64,000 bases of DNA from Amaurobius ferox (taxonomy: Eukaryota > Arthropoda > Arachnida > Araneae > Amaurobiidae), in the NCBI GenBank assembly GCA_951213105.1, contig OX578136.1:69926730-69990729 (forward strand), read 5' to 3'. Of the stretch, positions 23,722 through 35,629 are shown one piece after another. The stretch's first letter is position 1; every line of letters begins with the position of its first letter. Both the position numbers and the translations under genes were made by a program. The notes under the pieces were generated by a model, which did no database searches, was not told where the DNA came from, and worked only from the letters and a program-made list of their open reading frames with translations.

Positions 23722-24450
23722 AGGTAAGTGACCCCAATATGGGCATCCCTAAGCATTTTAATTATTATAATGTTTGTTTTAGCAGATAAAAATGTGAAAA
23801 TTGGTGAATGTATGTATTTTCCTTGCAGGGGGTAACAGGGAAAAAATGATAATTGAGTTAAAAACATCAGATAGGTGTTAATAATGGAGTCCATGCTGGG
23901 AACCTATGCCCATATTTGGAACCTTTGCACCTAATATGGCCACCCTTAAAAATCATGCTAAAAAAACCTTAAATCAATGTAAAACTTTAATCAGAGTCGG
24001 CACGAGATGGACATACACAAATATAAAAATGTTCCTTAATTGTAAGGCCACAACACTCTTCATGTACCCATACACGACACGTATTACACTGTATCATGTT
24101 TAATTTTTTTTTCTTGACAACACAGTACACAATAGCAAGACTCTTTTAAGCTGGATACACCACTGCAGAACGACTGAGATACAACAGTTGATATTGCATT
24201 TGTCTTTGGTTTAGGCTTGAGTGCTGGTTTCGGCTTAGCTGCTGGTTTGGACTTGCCAGTTGCTTTATGCTTGGTTACCTTTTTTCTGGAAAAATCGATT
24301 TTACCAGTCTTTCAGCTCGATAATTTAAAGCCTTTTTTCTGTTGGTCTTTTTAAAATATCGGAGATAGGTAATTGATGAATATTTATATCTTTTTTACAG
24401 CAGTGCTCATATTAGGTGAAGTGTCCATATTTGGGTCACTTACTTTAGCT
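23722..24450 (-). mobile_element. pogo/Tigger-like transposon, internally deleted
   Basis: Imperfect inverted ends face each other: aggtaagtgaccccaatatg at about 23722-23741 and the complement of gtccatatttgggtcactta at about 24423-24442. Between them only the last part of a transposase remains, so most of the gene has been deleted. Variants of the ccaatatggg or cctaatatgg phrase occur at both ends (23733, 23908, 23930, 24407, 24425), suggesting subterminal binding sites. The exact outer limits and a TA duplication could not be fixed. Confidence 0.65.
23987..24350 (-). pseudogene. pogo/Tigger-like transposase, C-terminal fragment
   Basis: Read on the minus strand. The order is KALNYRAERLVKSIFPEKR (about 24335-24280), a lysine-proline linker (KSKPAAKPKPALKPKPKT, about 24265-24210), the start of a cysteine-rich finger (SCYCVLCCQEKK, about 24150-24115), and after a frame change in an A-run MIQCNTCRVWVHEECC (about 24090-24040), FYICVCPS, and a stop at 23987-23989. 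The C-C...C-C-WVHEEC...C-C arrangement matches the PHD-like finger at the end of many Tigger/Jerky-type proteins. The DNA-binding and DDE catalytic domains are absent, deleted together with the rest of the element. At least two frame changes are visible. The family call rests on the NYRAE linker and the WVHEEC finger. Confidence 0.75.
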
Positions 24451-25840
24451 TTTTTTAAATTTTTTTTAAAGAAAATATAGAGCACAATAAGTTCATATCG
24501 GAGTGAACGCAATAAGTTCATCTGAACCCATCTTGCGACCAAGATAATTCGTAAATTCACTACTGACATGCATTATAATAATGTGCTACCTTGGAGGAAG
24601 TAGGTACTACTCTACATAGCCAAAGCCCATCCGTCTTATAAATCTGACCTCCTTGGTGGATTTAAGCGCTAAGAATGAAAAGTCAAGAAATATCTTGTAA
24701 CCAAACAATAATGAAAGCCAATTTAAATATAATGTTTTCACATAATATTATAAGTGCATATTGGTACTAAGCTCTTCCTGAAAATTAAAAGAAATTCTCA
24801 GTTACATAAGACATATAATCTCCCATCTTTAACTATTAAAAGTTTTCTATGCAATTTTTTTCATAATTACAACGAAACCGCTTTACAAATTACACCAATT
24901 TAATCAGTTCTGTAAATACATCGAGAAAATGCATAATGAAGTCTTTGTCAGATTTTAAATACACTTAAAAACATAAAAACATACTAAAAGATCGATTTAA
25001 AGAAATTATCGTAAGAGATTAAACTTTCTGCGAGCCAGTTTAATACAAATGTAATCGCGTATGAAAAGGAAACCGTAAGATCGGAGATATGCTTCCGCAT
25101 TTGCTGCATTCTTTTTGCGTTTCTGTTTCTGACTTCTGAAATTTCAATACAATTCCAATCACATCAAATTTCTAACATAAAAAAAATAGTAGGCGGAAAG
25201 AAAATTATTATTCAGATCTCTGCGGTGTAGAATTTCCGGGGAAATTGTTTGGAACGGAAAAATGTGATTATTTATTTCGTCTACAGCTATTGTAAGAAGC
25301 ATATTTTCAATTTTATCCTTTTTCCTATAGAATAGCCTTATCGTACGTTTAAAAGACGGATATATTAAAATATCAATCGATTGAATTTTCAAAACTTCTA
25401 TCTGACATTTATGCAAAAAATTGTATAATATATAAAGTTGGCTTTGAGATAAAAAAAAAATTATTTCAAAGAATCTGAAGCTAATCTTGAATTTTTCATT
25501 TATTAAAACTTCATGTATTTTCTTTATGTCCAGTTTGTATTTATCATCATTTTCTACAAATATCAATTGTCACACTTTTCTGTTCATTTCTGCTTCCAAT
25601 TTACATGTTTTCTCTATCTCTAAAATGGAGCGAAATAGCCCCCCGTCCCCCCTTAAAAAGGGGGTCAGTCTCGAAAGGTTACTCGTCGTAGGGTTTTTTT
25701 TAGTGAGCTGGGGGGTACAGAGTAGTTTAGTGATACAGGGTGCGCGAGTAGAATTGGCGTGGAAAATACATAAAGGAAAAACGTATGTAAGAGTTATAAT
25801 TTTAAACATTTATTGAAAATTGCGAATACAAGAAACAAGT
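24451..25840. other. AT-rich stretch without recognised genes
   Basis: A 135-codon minus-strand frame (25159-25566) is open, but it has no motif I know, and a frame of this length is expected about once by chance in a window this AT-rich. A G/C-rich snap-back phrase (ccccccttaaaaaggggg) lies near 25648-25665. Confidence 0.4.
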
Positions 25841-25979
25841 AATGATTTATAGATGGAACTTATTCAATGAACCCATCTTCAACATTAATTACAGCCTCCT
25901 AATGACCCATAAAACGAATACAGGGGCATTTTATTTCCTCAGGAAACACGTTTTGAAATGCCTGACAGATTATCTTCCT

Positions 25980-26230
25980 CCGCTCACCTTTATTGTTACA
26001 GGCAGTAATTTTATGGTCTTTTCAATAGGGCTTCACACATAATAGTCAAGAGAATTGCTGTCAGGTGAGTTTGGATCAGGGGTTATTTGGTCAGAAATGT
26101 TATCCTCGAGGCAGTAAGTTTTCCAGGCTGTGTGTGTTGGTGCAGAATCTTGCGGGAATACGTATGGATTTCCTGCTGCAACTTATTCTATCCAAGTCTT
26201 GACTACTGTTGCTAGAACGTTTTGGTACAC
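25980..26230 (-). pseudogene. mariner-like transposase relic
   Basis: Read on the minus strand from about 26230: YQNVLATVVKTWIE, a stop, VAAGNPYVFPQDSAPTHTAW (second catalytic aspartate in the QDSAP block), a segment reading DNISDQITPD, then SPDSNSLDYYV followed by TGA where family members have tryptophan. Tc1/mariner-superfamily proteins have the order YVFQQDSAPAH, WPPxSPDLNPLDYxVW at this spacing, so this is the C-terminal half of the catalytic domain. Sequence upstream (to about 26400) may hold earlier parts, but I cannot read them with confidence. Two in-frame stops and a frame change show that it is dead. Confidence 0.75.
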
Positions 26231-26909
26231 ATTTGGTACTCCTCACCCTCTGTTCAGATTGATCCTGCATTTTTCTGGCAGCCAGGGCCTCCACATCAAA
26301 GTCTGAGTCCTCCAAATGTTTCCTAATTCACTGAATCTTCCTCAATGGCAACTCAAACTTGTCTACGGTGTCGTTGTTAGTCATTCCGGCGCAGGTGAAG
26401 TAGATTATCACCTTCGTTCTCCACCACCCTTCAGACCACTCATAATCATCGAATCTGTTTCGAGTTCTGCATTTTTCGGAGTTTTACTATTAACTGAGAA
26501 TCTGAAAATAAAAACATGTGTTAAGGAAAATATTGTATTGCTTGTATCCCCCTGTTTAAACTTGCGCCAATTCTGCTCGCGCTCCTTGGTATATAGGTAT
26601 ACTATGCATAAAATAGAAAATACTTTGCCCGTGTAACTACTCATAATGAGTTATGAATTGATGTTTTTATATGCAAAATACCTCTATAAATTAACTGTAG
26701 AAAAAGTTTAATTGGATTTGTGATGAAAGGTTGATTACGAAATTGTAAAAGACTAAAAGGTATAAAATAAAATATTGTAAAACCTTTTAAATTATACAGT
26801 TTTAGAAAAATGCACTAAAACTAAAAAATTATTTTTAGGTATTACAATATTCTTGGTCATATGCAAGCTTGGAACAAGAGAAGTGATAACATAGAAATGA
26901 CATATATGA
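26231..26909. other. anonymous stretch; may include 5' part of the mariner-like relic
   Basis: The first ~200 bp have raised GC and fragments of open minus-strand frame, as expected if the transposase gene once extended here. From about 26640 onward it is AT-rich with no feature. Confidence 0.35.
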
Positions 26910-27890
26910 CAAGAAAGGTTAATCATGCATAAAGCATTGATTATAAAACACTCCTCAACTGAAATGCAATTTTAAATACACATCTAAAATGCGATATATT
27001 CAGGTGTGATATTTTTTATTCATCGCAGAACCACGATGATATATTTTACTTGAAAACTTCAAACTTCATCGAAAAAAATGAACTTTATGCAAATAACGTC
27101 ACCGAAATATAAATCGTTTGGTTTTCTATGTAAAAGTAGTGGATATTTTAATCATACACTTTTATTCCAGACTCCAGAGTTAAATAATTTTGCGTGAAAA
27201 AAACAGCAATCATTATACAACTCATCTTACAATCTTTCTTTTACATTCTGCATTCATTAAAATTAGACTTCGTTGTGGAAATAATCAAAGTTTGCTGATC
27301 ATTTAAACTAAAATTTATAGTAATTGAGTTGGCGGAGAATATAGATGCGCAAAAAAAAAAAAAAATAAAGCGGTTTTACGACGGATGCAACACCAAATAT
27401 AAATTTAAAGGACTTTAAAAATCACGATGTTTCTCTAGGAAAGAAAGATGGATGCCATATTTTATTTTTAAGTGAATCACGTGATCTCTTCATATCATAT
27501 GGGTCTAATTATTATTTCATTTTTTATTTTAAAAACTTCTTAACATATTTTTCTGAATTTTTTTATATGTTTTATGGGATAAATTGAACAATTTTCGAAA
27601 CTATTTGTGAATTTTAAATTCGCTTGAAAAGTGTTTGGAAAATTTGATCACATTGGGTTCAATGAATATCATTTTATCAACCTGTGTTCAACACAAAACT
27701 AATTGGAGGATATCATTCATTTACATTCACATATGTCCCACTGACCGTCTCAAAAACATACTAAAATTTCATTTTGATAAAATCATTTCTAAGGCAGTTA
27801 TCGTGCGAACGGATAGGCAGACAGACAGACAGACAGACACAATGAACATGGCATAAACACTTTCAACCATATTGTAAAATGTTAAAAATG
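26910..27890 (+). repeat. family C (foldback family), single left-type arm
   Basis: Starts with caagaaaggttaatcatgca and ends in the (CAGA)n run at about 27818-27838 followed by cataaacactttcaacc. It matches the left arm of the 2966-6042 foldback, but without the ~143-bp internal duplication and without an inverted partner. This shows that the arm can exist alone. Confidence 0.8.
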
Positions 27891-28635
27891 ACTGATTTCT
27901 AAATCAAAATGTAAGCATCCATATCTACTTATGTCATTTCTATTTTATCACTTCCTTAATATTATACTACTGTCCGAACACAGTAATTTTATAACACAAT
28001 AACAAGTCCAAATACAATGATTTTATTCAAATCATTTTATAATATTCTATTTAATAGACAGAACATGTAATTCGCCTTGTTTATTTTACATAATGTAAAT
28101 ATATAAATTATAAACTATATTTATTCACGTTCAAACAAATTAAATTATAAATTACTTCATTTCCATTTCAACAATTTAAATAAAAAAAAAATCATTTGTT
28201 TTAAATGGCTTAGCTATTCAAATGTTTAAATAGTTTAACATTTCAAATGTTTAAATAGCTTAACTATTCAAATTTTTAAATATGATTTTACTTTTAGCGA
28301 ATTTAAATATATTTATTTACAACAAGAAATGCTAAAATATTTTATAATATAAATTTTCCTATGATCCAGCGAGGATATTTTTAAAATAAAAAGCCAGATA
28401 AATGAAATAGGTGTTACGTGGATCTTTGTCACGCGTCTTGTCAGGACGCATAAAAAATTGCTAACGTCTATTTTTCCCAATGGTACTTAATCTCGATACT
28501 GGCCGTATAGTATAATACAACATCTAAAATTAGTTACTCTAAATGAGAGGACAATGAGGACACCAAGTTAAATATAAAAATAATATCAAATTTATTTACA
28601 ATGATTAAAATAATGAAAAGAACCAATTAGCATTC
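27891..28635. other. AT-rich stretch without recognised genes
   Basis: Contains repeated tttaaatag and attcaaatgttt phrases at 28195-28275. From about 28415 (gttacgtggatctttgtcac) the composition changes, and a retroelement LTR could start there, but no proof is visible. Confidence 0.35.
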
Positions 28636-28639
28636 AAAC

Positions 28640-28915
28640 TTAAAATTAAATACACAATATCATCTCACATAACTAATTTCGTTAAAACAGTATTAACTTT
28701 CACATCTAATTTCATTAAAACAATATTATCTCTCATTATACAATATTAACTCTCACATCTAATTTCATTAAAACAATATTATCTCCCATTATACAATATT
28801 AATTCTCGCATCCAATTTCATTAAAACAATATTATCTCCCATTACACAATATTAACTCTCACATCTAATTTAATTAAAACAATATTATCTCCCATTATAC
28901 AATATTAACTCTCAC
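28640..28915 (+). repeat. 53-bp tandem repeat, about five copies
   Basis: The unit (aactctcacatctaatttca followed by ttaaaacaatattatctccc and attatacaatatt) begins at 28748, 28801, 28854 and 28907, spaced exactly 53 bp, with earlier, more diverged copies from about 28640. Confidence 0.92.
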
Positions 28916-30120
28916 AGCTATGCATCATTAAACACATAACTACATTCCCCCTCCGAAATGTAATTAAAATTATCAACTAATATTTAAGTCTTAGCTCATT
29001 TGCTCAAAATACTTTGTCTGTTATCCTAATACAATAATTTGCATATTTGCTATCGATTCATCCACTATGAATCCCCTGAATGTCAAGAGAGAGAAAGAGA
29101 GAGAGAGAATTCGATAACAGAAATGTACGTAAGTAACATGCATAAGCCTACACCGGGTCTCTCATGGAGGTTTCGGCAATCTGGCGGTGGCCCCGGGTCC
29201 TCGACATCACAGCAGCTCATAGGAATCTTTTTACTCTCAGAATTGGAAATCAAGTCTCGATACTTTTTCAAAATCCTAACTCTCTCTCGCACATACCAAC
29301 ATTATCACCCACTACACTTTAGCACTCCTGCTTCCAATTGGTTTCACAGTGTATCCCCATCTATGCAATTGGTCGGCATAGGGTTACACCTATTATTATA
29401 GGGTTACACCTATTATATATGTCTCATTGGATCATGTCATCTTAGAAATTTGATTGCCCTGAAGTGAATGTCTTAGCTGGCCCAGCTTCCCACGTTCTCA
29501 AGGCGTACGTGCACTCAGGGGTGGTGAAGAGGTCAACTTTATTGTTGGCCCACATTTCGGCGCCATCTGTAATTGTAGTACATCCGTTAACGCAGCGAAA
29601 GGGGCGCTGATCTATTTCCGCTGCAGGTGGGTGGCTAGGGAGACTTGAACAAATTGCAAAAAACACACAGGGACCCTCTCTATAAATAATGATCTGCGTC
29701 TAAACTTTTGGTTCGAAATAACAATATAACAGTGGGCATTATATTTTATATTACAGGCAGTTCATTTGGGCATAGTCAGTAAAACAAGGAACAGAAAGAA
29801 GAGAGAAAGACTATTTCTTAATATAGGTATATTTTTTCCGATAAAAAATTACATATGGCTTAAATTTATTGCACCAGATTGTCGAATTAATGCCTAGTTT
29901 CTGTCATCAATACTAAAATTCCTAACAATATATGACCTATTCAACCTTTTTCTGAAAACTACTTTATCGATTGTAATCAATCTTCTTGGGTGCTAAAGCT
30001 TTAGAAGAAAAATGACAGCGGAAAAGTAGTTAAGACCATCAAAATAAATCAATTTACGTGTTTCTATTTTAAGTTAGTATATTAAAAAAGTGTATATTAA
30101 AACTTTAAAATCACTATATA
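28916..30120. other. GC-richer stretch, possible LTR-like or UTR-like DNA
   Basis: The segment 29090-29680 is richer in G and C than its flanks, with no recognised protein. Notable bits are an (AG)n run at 29087-29107, a tandem atagggttacacctattat duplication at 29378-29413, and cggcgccatctgtaattgta near 29559-29578, the kind of phrase seen in retroelement LTRs. I cannot delimit an element. Confidence 0.3.
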
Positions 30121-30164
30121 TATAGTGTTTATTTTTATATATATATATATATAAAAATTGATAT

Positions 30165-30565
30165 ATTTAATCAAAGATGATGCATAAATTACAGTAAGTA
30201 CCAAAACCCCATCTCTAGCATATCTGTTACAAATATGTAACTATACACCAAGACTAAGGATAAAAATAGAAATATATATAAAAAGAGTAATATCTATATA
30301 TATATATATATATAATCAGAAATGATGCATTAATTACAGTAAGCAAAACCACATCTCTAGTATATCTGTTACAAATACGTAACTATACACCAAGACTAAG
30401 GATAAAAATAGAAATATATATAAAAAGAGTAATATCTATATATATATATATATAATCAGAAATGATGCATTAATTACAGTAAGCAAAACCCCATCTCTAG
30501 TATATCTGTTACAAATACGTAACTATACACCAAGACTAAGGATAAAAATAGAAATATATATATAT
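30165..30565 (+). repeat. tandem repeat of ~141 bp, three copies with (TA)n linkers
   Basis: The phrase catctctag occurs at 30210, 30352 and 30492, and each copy continues with tatctgttacaaatacgtaa and ctatacaccaagactaagga. Copies are joined by short (TA)n tracts. Spacings are 142 and 140 bp. Confidence 0.92.
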
Positions 30566-30579
30566 ATATATATATTAAA

Positions 30580-31150
30580 ATATAAGATAACTACGTAAAA
30601 AGAGGTAAAATATAGATATTCATTAATAAAGAGGGGAATAAATTGAATATATCCAGTCATCAAGCTACATATAATCAACCTATATCAATGGTGAGATTTA
30701 GAATACTGAAACCAAGCAAAAATAACCAATCATGAAAACCGAACACGTGAAAAAGCACTAGGTTTAAAAAGAAGTTCATTACGAACATATTCGTCTTCAG
30801 GTCCAAGTATATATTCAAAATGAACAAAATAAAAGCTTGTTTCTCAAGACGGAGATACATAAAATCTATAAACTCCGTGTACATAGTCTGCAAGCTAATA
30901 CAAGGCTAATGCTAATACAAGAGGATGTTGATAATTAGCTATTATAAGATACTCAGTAGGAAATTTAATAATATTCTGCTAATTTAAACTTATTAACTAT
31001 ACTATTTACTAAATTTACTGGATTTTATATAACATATTGCCATTCTTTAGGTTATTAATGTGCAAAGCTTGAAAGTTTTATCTGATAATCTATGAATTCT
31101 GAAAATTTGATTAATTCATTTAATTCACAATTAAAACCTCATTTTCTAAA
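30580..31150. other. AT-rich stretch, nothing recognised
   Basis: No supported feature. Confidence 0.4.
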
Positions 31151-31154
31151 AGCA

Positions 31155-31290
31155 ATGTATCATAAAGTATAGCAATATATCATATAGTATAGCAATATAT
31201 CATATAGTATAGCAATATATCATATAGTATAGCAATATATCATATAGTATAACAACATATTATATAGTATAGCAATATATCACATAGTAT
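31155..31290 (+). repeat. 20-bp minisatellite
   Basis: About six to seven tandem copies of agtatagcaatatatcatat, with the last copies slightly diverged. Confidence 0.92.
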
Positions 31291-31539
31291 TTTTGTTATA
31301 GTAAAAATAGCATTTGGAAATGGAATTCAAAATTGAGATTTCATTGTCAAAATGTCACAGCAGGACTAGTTCAAAATTAGAAAAGTGTATGTAGATACAC
31401 CTGATTAATATTATATTATGCCGTAATTGCTGATTTAATTATTTCAAATATGCATAAACGTCATGTTTGCATATTGCGATCAGGAGTATATAGATAACAT
31501 TAACTCAACTTCACTTTCTCTTTTTTGGGGTTGGACATA

Positions 31540-32080
31540 TTTTTCGATTTATACCAAGTTTAATAATGTAACCCTTCTTGCCCCCTCTTAATAACTTGAT
31601 AACTTGCCCCCTCTCCTACGGAGATATGCGAATGATGTCATGAACACAAAAATTGTACTGCTGCTACTTTTCTCCACAGTTGTCGGTTCGTTCTATTTAC
31701 ACGATTAAGGTTCGTGATCATTGAGCCAAAAGTAACCCCTTTTATGCCTGATTGTATAAAATTTTATTCTATGCTACCATGTTAAAAAGTATGAAGATTT
31801 GAATAAGTTTTAATGTTTTCGTTCGAACTTTAAAAGGTGCTACCTATTTCTAGATTTTTGATTATCAAAGAGGAATATAAAGTTTCGTGAAAATCTATTA
31901 TTATTTGCGACAGCCATCGTGTATACAAAAAGTCGACCACAGAGAGGCAGATATCACTCTAAAAATTGTCAAGACGTGTTTAGAAAGTATAGACATATAT
32001 TAGCATCAAAATCTCGAAATCGAAATTCTCGTGAAAACAATACTTTTCTCAATACTACGCATCGAAAAGTAAAAATAATG
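31540..32080 (+). repeat. family D dispersed repeat, copy 1
   Basis: Runs from a C-rich gccccctctcc segment through accatgttaaaaagtatgaa, gtgaaaatctattattattt, atcactctaaaaattgtca and aaaatctcgaaatcgaaatt to ttttctcaatactacgcatc followed by gaaaagta. The copies at 46640-47205 and 57300-57949 have the same order of phrases. The last piece is a weak hairpin (cttttctc...gaaaag) like that at the end of families A and B. No coding content. Confidence 0.65.
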
Positions 32081-32084
32081 AACA

Positions 32085-32560
32085 ACATGTTTCTGAGTGT
32101 TTGTTTATTACCATACCTTAAAACTTAGATAAATTGATTTACCGTCAAAATAGTAATGTTTAGCATGAAACAAAAAATGCATTAAAATAAATACTATATT
32201 TTGTATTGAGATGAAGTTTTATGCATCGATTAATATTTCTAGTATTTCAGAATCTCTCTGATCAACTGAAGATTCTTCTGAAACAGCTTTTAGGAACTCG
32301 CTATATGATTTAATAGAACATTTTTGAGAAAGTGTTTTTTCTCTTGGAAATAAATCGCTGAAATATTTAGATGATTTTTCCTTTCTCTGTTCGTTACAAC
32401 TAGTGCTTTATTAACAAATTAATTTAAATAGTCGTTCATTTCCGCGTTGTGCAGGTTTCGTGTCACACACGGGAAAGAACATAATTTACCTATACTTTTG
32501 GACGAGGCTAAAATATTTTGCGTTTATTCCAGTATACCCTTTCTGCTGGTTCCGTTTCAA
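32085..32560. other. AT-rich stretch, nothing recognised
   Basis: No supported feature. Confidence 0.4.
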
Positions 32561-32735
32561 ACAGGTTCCACTGTTATTCGTAATTGAGTCTTTTCCTACT
32601 GTCATCAATATTGCAACTAACAAGCAAGGTCACACTTTTCGTGTACCGTTGCGAAGGTATCACTGTCCCAGCCTTGGATCCTACTGCAATCTTCTAACTA
32701 GCCAGCGGATGCTCTAACCATGGAGATAATGGAAC
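32560..32735 (-). repeat. possible tRNA-headed SINE, diverged
   Basis: On the minus strand an A-box-like stretch (tggttagagcatccgctgg, near 32720-32702) is followed about 45 bp on by gtaggatccaaggc, a diverged B box. The next ~100 bp would be the body. The spacing is right but the B box is poor, so this is a weak call. Confidence 0.4.
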
Positions 32736-34490
32736 AAGCTTCTAACTTGTTGTCGTCGAATTGGACCCTGTAAGTGTGGTGCACAAAAACAAAGTTATTT
32801 AAAGTTGGGTTTTTAAATATATTAAATTCAGTAAGATTGACATGGCTGTAAATTGATCGTATTCGTAGAACGCATTATTAAATTATACATTGCATTGTTT
32901 TGCCGCTGCTAACCCTCCAATTATTTATCTTTCGCGCGAGTTCTGTAAAAGAATATTAATTAATATGATACTAAATTAACAGCACCATTTAAACTTTAAC
33001 AATAAAACATTTATCAACAACATAAAATATTTATTGAACTCATTACACAATTATTAATATTATTTTGGCGGAGAGAGACAATGTGAAACTATTATTAAAA
33101 ATACCTAATATGTATTTAAGACCTGGTGTATTATTTGAGGAATACATACCTTCAGGGCTGGCTTGGCTTGGTCACCAGCACGTACGTCGCTGATCATATT
33201 ACTCAAAATTAACTCGAAGCGTAATTCGCCGACACGTAATTCACCGATCATATTGTACTGCAGGATCGAACACTCGTACTTATGTCATTCTCTTAGCCTG
33301 TTCTCTGGAAGTATCCTCATTCTGTATCTCCGTTCTTATGTCACTCTAGTAGTCGGTTCTTTCTCATCGTTCTTAGTTCATTTTATCTCTATATCTTTCT
33401 AAGTGTCGTGCTGTAAGTCTTTTTGTAGTTATGTCTGTTTTTATCGTCGTTCTTATGTCATAGGTTGTGGCTCTTTTTGCCTCAGGACTCACACTCCTCC
33501 TTTGCTCTCATTGGCATCCTTCAGGGTGACGTTACAAGCTTCTTCTCAATTGGCCAGCCTTTTTATTTAATGTCATTTGCGTGAGACCAGAAATAGATCT
33601 GACAGTAAGTTTCATCGATACGTCGACCACTGCTGCCTACCGTCTTATAAGCAATGAGTGCAAACTACATTATTAAAACGACTGAACAGATTTATTTTTG
33701 TGTATGTATCTCACTTCCATCCTGCCCTCAAATATAGATTAGGTACTCCTATCCTGAGTAAAAATGATTATTCATTTAAAATACGGCAGGCAGTCTAGCG
33801 ATACTGTCATTTTATGTGACGATATCATTTCCAAAGTATTAGCTACGTAAGGATGAAAGTTAAATAATGTAATCCAATTATAAAAACATTTTAGTCGGAT
33901 AATCATATTTTAGTGCTTTAATATTGACTTTCTCTGCTGCAATGTTATTTTAAGTGCTTTTATAATGATATCAAAGCTTGAAAATAAGATTGAATAAATA
34001 TGCATTTTATGACAATTATCGTTTGTTTAATTTCCACTTAAGTAATCCTTAAGACTACAAAAACTTTACATTATATGCATAATATTCAATTGAGTGCGTT
34101 ATTTTATGTTACGATATGTTTTCAGGTACTACTTTATACTTTGATAAACATTAATGGATGCCTATCGAATTCGAATAATATTTATAAAGCATAAGAGAGA
34201 ATATTTACGGATTATATAAATTCTTAGCAATATCTCATTAAAATACTTTTTTTATCAAATGGCCAGGCACTTGACTTCATTAAAATACGATACCTTCTTT
34301 TACAAAATATGACTGGATAACTAGAAATTTAACACTGCATCAGTTTCTGTACTTGCAATGGCATAAATCTATGTAGAGGAAAAATAGCATTTCTGCATTG
34401 ATTTATAATATCTAAAGCCATGACTCCGTACGAGTATATCTTACAACCATATATTGTTTATATTGATTGATGATCAGTACCCTTACAGAA
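32736..34490. other. anonymous stretch; GC-richer segment at 33150-33620
   Basis: 33150-33620 is richer in C, T and G, with repeated cgttcttatgtca and tcgttcttag phrases, and contains no recognised protein; an LTR or 5' region of a retroelement is possible. The remainder is AT-rich background. Confidence 0.35.
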
Positions 34491-34495
34491 AAGAT

Positions 34496-34820
34496 CATCA
34501 CATGTGTGACAGTAACATTGTAGTCACGTTACACCTGGGTCACAATATGACATCATATTTGTGACTTCTATGTGACGTTACGTATTAGTAACTTCGTAAC
34601 TTCATTGTGACTATATTCTGCAACGTTTCCACAATTTAATTAACACATAACAATGTGACGACATTGAAATGGCAATTACAATGTGACGTCACAAACAAGT
34701 TAATATGCAATGTCACAAACGACCATGAAAATGACTAAAATGACTTCGCTGTGACCTCAATATGACATTGCCGAGACGTACTGCGACGGATTGTGACGTC
34801 CCAAAGTCACAGCGTGACGC
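34496..34820. repeat. GTGAC/GTCAC-rich patch
   Basis: The pentamer GTGAC or its complement occurs about a dozen times in 325 bp, in both orientations, several times as tgtgacgtcac-type palindromes (for example 34691-34702). There is no fixed period. It looks like a decayed short-period satellite whose unit was close to aatgtgac. Confidence 0.7.
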
Positions 34821-35310
34821 AAATATTACGCAAATACGGTAATGTCTAAATACGGTAATGTGCTAAATTACGCGCAGTCACATTTTAGCCAAATCCTCAA
34901 ATGACGATAGAACAATGAAAAAATGCTGTACATTTGTACTGTACACTACATTTAGAATGTGCAGTTTCTCTTTTACTCTCGGTAATTGCTAAATTACGCG
35001 CAGTAAGACATTAACAACATTACATATAATAATAGTACAGTGTATATTCTGTACACTATATTGTACATTTACAAACATCTTGTACGTATGAAGTAAGTGA
35101 TTCTGACATTTTAGCCAAATCCTCAAATGACGATAGAACAATGAAAAAATGCTGTATATTTGTACTGTACACTACATTTACAATGTACAGTTTCTCTTTT
35201 ACTCTCGTACGTATGAAGTAAGGAAATTTGACGTTTTAGTCAAATCCTCATACGATAGAGAAATAGCAAATAAGTGCACTTGTACTACTGTGGTGTGTCA
35301 TATGCAGTTT
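34820..35310 (+). repeat. ~227-bp direct repeat, two copies plus a partial third
   Basis: The block attttagccaaatcctcaaa ... tttctcttttactctcg begins at about 34884 and again at about 35111. A shortened, more diverged third copy starts near 35233. Smaller repeated phrases (ctaaattacgcgcagt at 34863 and 34989; cgtacgtatgaagtaag twice) are interleaved. Confidence 0.85.
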
Positions 35311-35625
35311 CAAGGAGATAAAAAAACAATAAAAATCATTCATTCCCATCAAAGCCCTGTATGAGCAATGAAGAAATGTTTTATTGCTGCACATTCTGAA
35401 ATAGATATCCTCCCTATGTAACTTCACATTAAGTGCAATAAAATTATTCGTAAAAGTATGCCCGCTGTTCTTATTAAAAAATGCAGAAACATTTTTGGTT
35501 TGAAACTAATGAATAGTTTATATCTGTAATGTTCCATTTCTTTCGAACCGCTGTAAGCCATAGGTAATTGAAACCACTGATATTGAATCAACGAACACGG
35601 GAGTCCGACTGTATTACCTTCCATT
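35311..35625. other. AT-rich stretch, nothing recognised
   Basis: No supported feature. Confidence 0.4.
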
Positions 35626-35629
35626 AGCA

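Noticed and set aside
23520..23894. 124-codon minus-strand open frame
   Set aside because: Phenylalanine- and isoleucine-rich low complexity, produced by an A-rich stretch on the plus strand; overlaps the pogo-like element's end.
23906..24103. Plus-strand frame of 65 codons
   Set aside because: Antisense to the pogo/Tigger-like transposase fragment, which has the recognisable motifs.
25159..25566. 135-codon minus-strand open frame
   Set aside because: No recognised motif. In a window this AT-rich roughly one random frame of this length is expected, and the composition matches background.
29630..29670. B-box-like phrase gttcaagtctcc on the minus strand
   Set aside because: No A box at the expected distance and no SINE body.
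28415..29680. Possible LTR retrotransposon LTR
   Set aside because: Composition and some phrases fit, but no paired direct repeat, primer-binding site or target duplication was found.
33150..33620. Possible LTR or 5' untranslated region
   Set aside because: GC-richer and non-coding, but without terminal repeats or adjacent retroelement genes.
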